A stretch of DNA of 64,000 bases from Montifringilla adamsi. Lineage: Eukaryota; Chordata; Aves; Passeriformes; Passeridae. The notes below the pieces were generated by a model. It saw only the letters and a list, made by a program, of their open reading frames with translations. It did no database searches and was not told where the DNA came from. Where the stretch lies: positions 521,269-585,268 of the forward strand of contig JAGGNK010006626.1 in NCBI GenBank assembly GCA_017590115.1, in the 5' to 3' direction. Position 1 is the stretch's first letter. Each line of letters opens with the position of its first letter. Position numbers and translations under genes: made by a program. This document shows, piece by piece, positions 61,101 through 64,000 of this stretch.

Positions 61101-64000
61101 GTACTTTCAGTTGGAAAATGCATCTCTTTTGAGTTGAGCTCTTCTTGATGACCCTCTAAAACAAAATTCACAGTGATGCATTTGGCTTCAAGTAGGGCTT
61201 TGAGGCTACTTCTGCTCAGCAAAGCAATATTGCCAAGAATGTGTTCATTTAAATAAGAAGAGCCTTGCCAAAAGCAGGACCCCCACAAGCAGCTCTGTGT
61301 GTTGTACTGATGCGGGGCTTATCCTTCCACAGGCCCCCTTATGTCTGCAAGACCCTGTGGAACTGACTACCCGATTATTTTAATTTTAGATTTAGACATA
61401 AAACTAGAAAACTTAATGTCAGCTTGACATCCTCCATAATGTCCAGGCCAGTTTCCTCTCTGGTGAGCACAGATGAGACAGGGCAGAGAGATCAGAGAAT
61501 ATGAATTCGGTGAGAGCAACACCCCAAACTTTCTCAAAACGTGGGAGGGATGGACAGTGAGAAGGATGAGATTAATTACCTATTAAACCTGAGATGAGGA
61601 ATCTTAGACTCATCAAATTGTTTAGATAAATGCTATAGCAGAACGGATCGCCTCAAATTTTGCAGGCAAATAAGATGAAACAGATGCTATTCTCATTAGG
61701 ATTAATGTAGAAAATAAAGAACACAAATCCAATAAAGTTTCACACAAGAACAGGAACAATAGTAAATAGAAAAAAAAATAGATAAAGCAGATGAGGGAGT
61801 TGGGTTTTTTTTTTTTTTTTTTGGGGTTTTTCCTGCTTTGTCTATTTCCAACTTTCCAAGTCAAGAGAGAGATACCAGAAAGATTAGGTCAGTAGGCATG
61901 TTTAAAGGGAGCATTTCCCAGCTATATGTATTGTAGTTTTTCTGTGTATTTTCATTTTGCTATTTTCCCATTTCCAGAGAAAGTTGTTCATAAGATCTGA
62001 ACAATCTGTGAGGCTTAGTGTGAGCAAAGCTGAGACAAATTATACAATATGTGGAAAATGTGTATGTGGAAAATGTCTATGAAAAAAATTGGCAAATGGT
62101 ATTCCTCAAAGATTAGTATACACAGAAACATATAAAAGCTGTGCAGAAAATCTTAGGAAATACATAAGAATTCAGTTATTTTGGTTTTAGAATGAAAAAT
62201 CTGGAATTAACTCTCAGGAAAACCTGGCCATTACCATGCAGAACACTGCAGCATTTTGCAGTCTGGCACTCAGCTCCAGGAATGACACTCCTAGTGCAGA
62301 ATTAGGCATCTTGGTTTCAGGTGCCTGAGTGACTTATTTAGTTTCTGAATTGAAGGAGAGCACTGATGAGCATCACAGACTGCTCATTTAATATCTGCTG
62401 AACCATGTGGTGATTCCTCTTTTCTTGATACGCTGCATATAAAAATGTGGAAACATACACCAATGTCAGAGATGGTAAAACTGGATCAAGAAATGAGCAC
62501 AGATTTATTTTGAATGGAAAAATTTGGACTTTCCATATTCCTGGACTGTATAGGTGGAAAAGATTTATTAAAGATTCTGAAGTATACTGTGCATACTGCT
62601 TTGGACACAGATTACAACTTTGTCTAATTTAGATGGTTTTCTGGCATTCTTTCTATCACACTGTCTTGCAATAGTTTATAAATGAAAATATCTTTCATAC
62701 ATTCTGTTAAGACAATGGCTTGAGAAAGAATTGAAAAAAATCCCAGTACTCACCTCTCTCCTTGTAACTTTTCTGTGTCACTCCAAAATGCAAAAACGTA
62801 TTTTGAATACTGTATGTTAATGTTTATTAGGAAATATGTTTCTTTTCTATTACTTCACAAGTAACTTCATTTTTCTTTTTTTTTACAGGATTATCATGGC
62901 ACTAACATCTTGTGTTTATGGAAAATAGTGTTCTCCTTTGGAGGAGTTTATTAAAGCCTCTTCAAAAAGTCCAGCATTTCCCTTTTGTGACTTATTTAGG
63001 ATTGGCTGGTTTTGCATAAAGCTGGTCTGTGCAGTAGTAAGTGCTCTGACCCTCATCTATGTGTCTAACCTGGAAGTGATTAGACACTGCAGATTGGTGA
63101 GTAGAAAGGAGAACTGCCAAATAAGCTTGTCCCATTTTTTGCCCAGATAACTCAAGTTGTCTCCTTGTAGGTGCTCTTGGAGTCAAAATCCCAGGCCAGA
63201 TGAATCTTTTGGTATGATCCAGCAGTTGGTCTTATGTTAAAAACAATTCTCTACTGCTTCAGTACAAATGTAAGAGCAATAGCGTAAAACCACCTACCAC
63301 TTCCCACTAGTTCCCACTGCAATCCACTGGCATTCACACACATAGAAAAGAATCCGCTGTTGACTTTCACACTGGAGCAGCTCAGGAGCGTACATATATT
63401 GTATTTAGCTGCTTTGCTGTGAGACCAGTGATCTCCCATGAGAGAGCAGTTATAAAAAGAAATTGTAGAAAAGAACAGCTACTGGTCCTCTTGTAATGAC
63501 TGCAGCTATTTGTCACCTGAACCTCTCAGAGACCTCTGACATTTATACGAAGCTTGAGAGAAAGAGCAAATACCATGATGCTTCAGATTTATTTACACCT
63601 TCACAGTAGTTAGTGCTATGAATATTTCATTATTCCTCTAGATATTCTTGAAGTACACTCAGTGTTGCATATATTTTTCTTTGCTATTTGGTAAAAGGAT
63701 ACAGCTACAGTCTAAAGATAAAACTAAAGTAAAGGACTTGAAATAAAAGATCAAAGGTCACAATGTAAGTTTTCCAGCATCAAAAGTATCTTTTTCACAT
63801 TTACTGAAAACTCAGCTGTGCATTAAAATCACAAATAAAATTTTGTTTTTAAGGAGTCAAAAGATTACCTTTCTTAGCTATGGGTTTATATTCTGGGCAC
63901 AATCTATGAACTGAAATATGAACTGGGTTTGGCAAACTTCTGTTCCTGCTAGAGCCATCAAGGGATTATTAACATCAATATGCAAATTACACTGCAAAAG
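58161..64000. other. Upstream flank of ADAMTS6: no gene recognised
   Basis: The sequence returns to AT-rich composition after the CpG island, apart from a small GC-richer patch at about 58920-59030. A T tract lies at 61806-61822. A short tandem 'tatgtggaaaatg' duplication lies near 62048-62080. A plus-strand pyrimidine tract ending in ACAG lies near 62870-62889. In human the next gene in this direction is CENPK, but I see none of its exons here. No repeat family is recognised. Confidence 0.55.

Noticed and set aside
62870..63150. Plus-strand acceptor-like tract (T-rich then ACAG) followed by a 70-codon frame
   Set aside because: I could identify neither a matching upstream exon and donor nor a known peptide. 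Pyrimidine tracts with AG are frequent by chance.

Overview
The window comes from an AT-rich vertebrate genome and almost certainly from a bird. It contains many CR1-type LINE fragments, several ending in the (ATTCT)-like tail typical of avian CR1, and it has large introns and one strong CpG island. There is no bacterial-style operon structure and no CRISPR array, and I recognise no tRNA or rRNA gene. The only protein-coding gene I can support is the 5' part of ADAMTS6 on the minus strand, a secreted zinc metalloprotease of the ADAMTS family. In birds the equivalent of human 5q12 is generally on chromosome Z, so Z linkage is a reasonable inference but is not visible here.

Layout, read right to left in the direction of transcription. 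Positions 58160-64000 are flanking sequence upstream of the gene with no gene I can support. A CpG island covers about 54720-58160. It contains a near-identical 335-bp tandem duplication (57041-57375 and 57376-57710), and each copy carries a perfect CRE, an NRF1-type palindrome and a CACGTG E-box. A strong minus-strand splice donor at 56007-56012 suggests that a non-coding first exon ends at 56013. The next exon probably begins at 51521. It has 282 nt of 5' UTR with three small uORFs, then the ADAMTS6 start codon at 51237-51239. Six more coding exons follow at 50061-50425, 42922-43090, 37569-37783 (or 37786), 36976-37059, 36339-36484 and 1701-1744. All junctions have GT/AG sites and reading phases that fit together.

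The seven coding exons encode about 373 residues: signal peptide, full propeptide with a conserved cysteine-switch-like motif, the furin site RQKR, and the first third of the metalloprotease domain. The HExxHxxGxxH zinc site, disintegrin-like, thrombospondin, cysteine-rich, spacer and PLAC modules lie beyond the left edge. The intron between the sixth and seventh coding exons is 34.6 kb and collects most of the CR1 fragments (11.9-12.1, 13.0-13.6, 20.4-21.7, 22.1-22.6 and 26.1-27.8 kb). Another CR1 copy sits in the first intron, just beside the CpG island.

Points most worth a second look are the duplicated promoter block, a tandem NAGNAG acceptor before the fourth coding exon, an in-frame ATG plus hydrophobic leader immediately upstream of the second coding exon (a possible alternative signal peptide), the uORFs, and an unexplained CDS-like open stretch at 46056-46286. 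I found no convincing new biological system.
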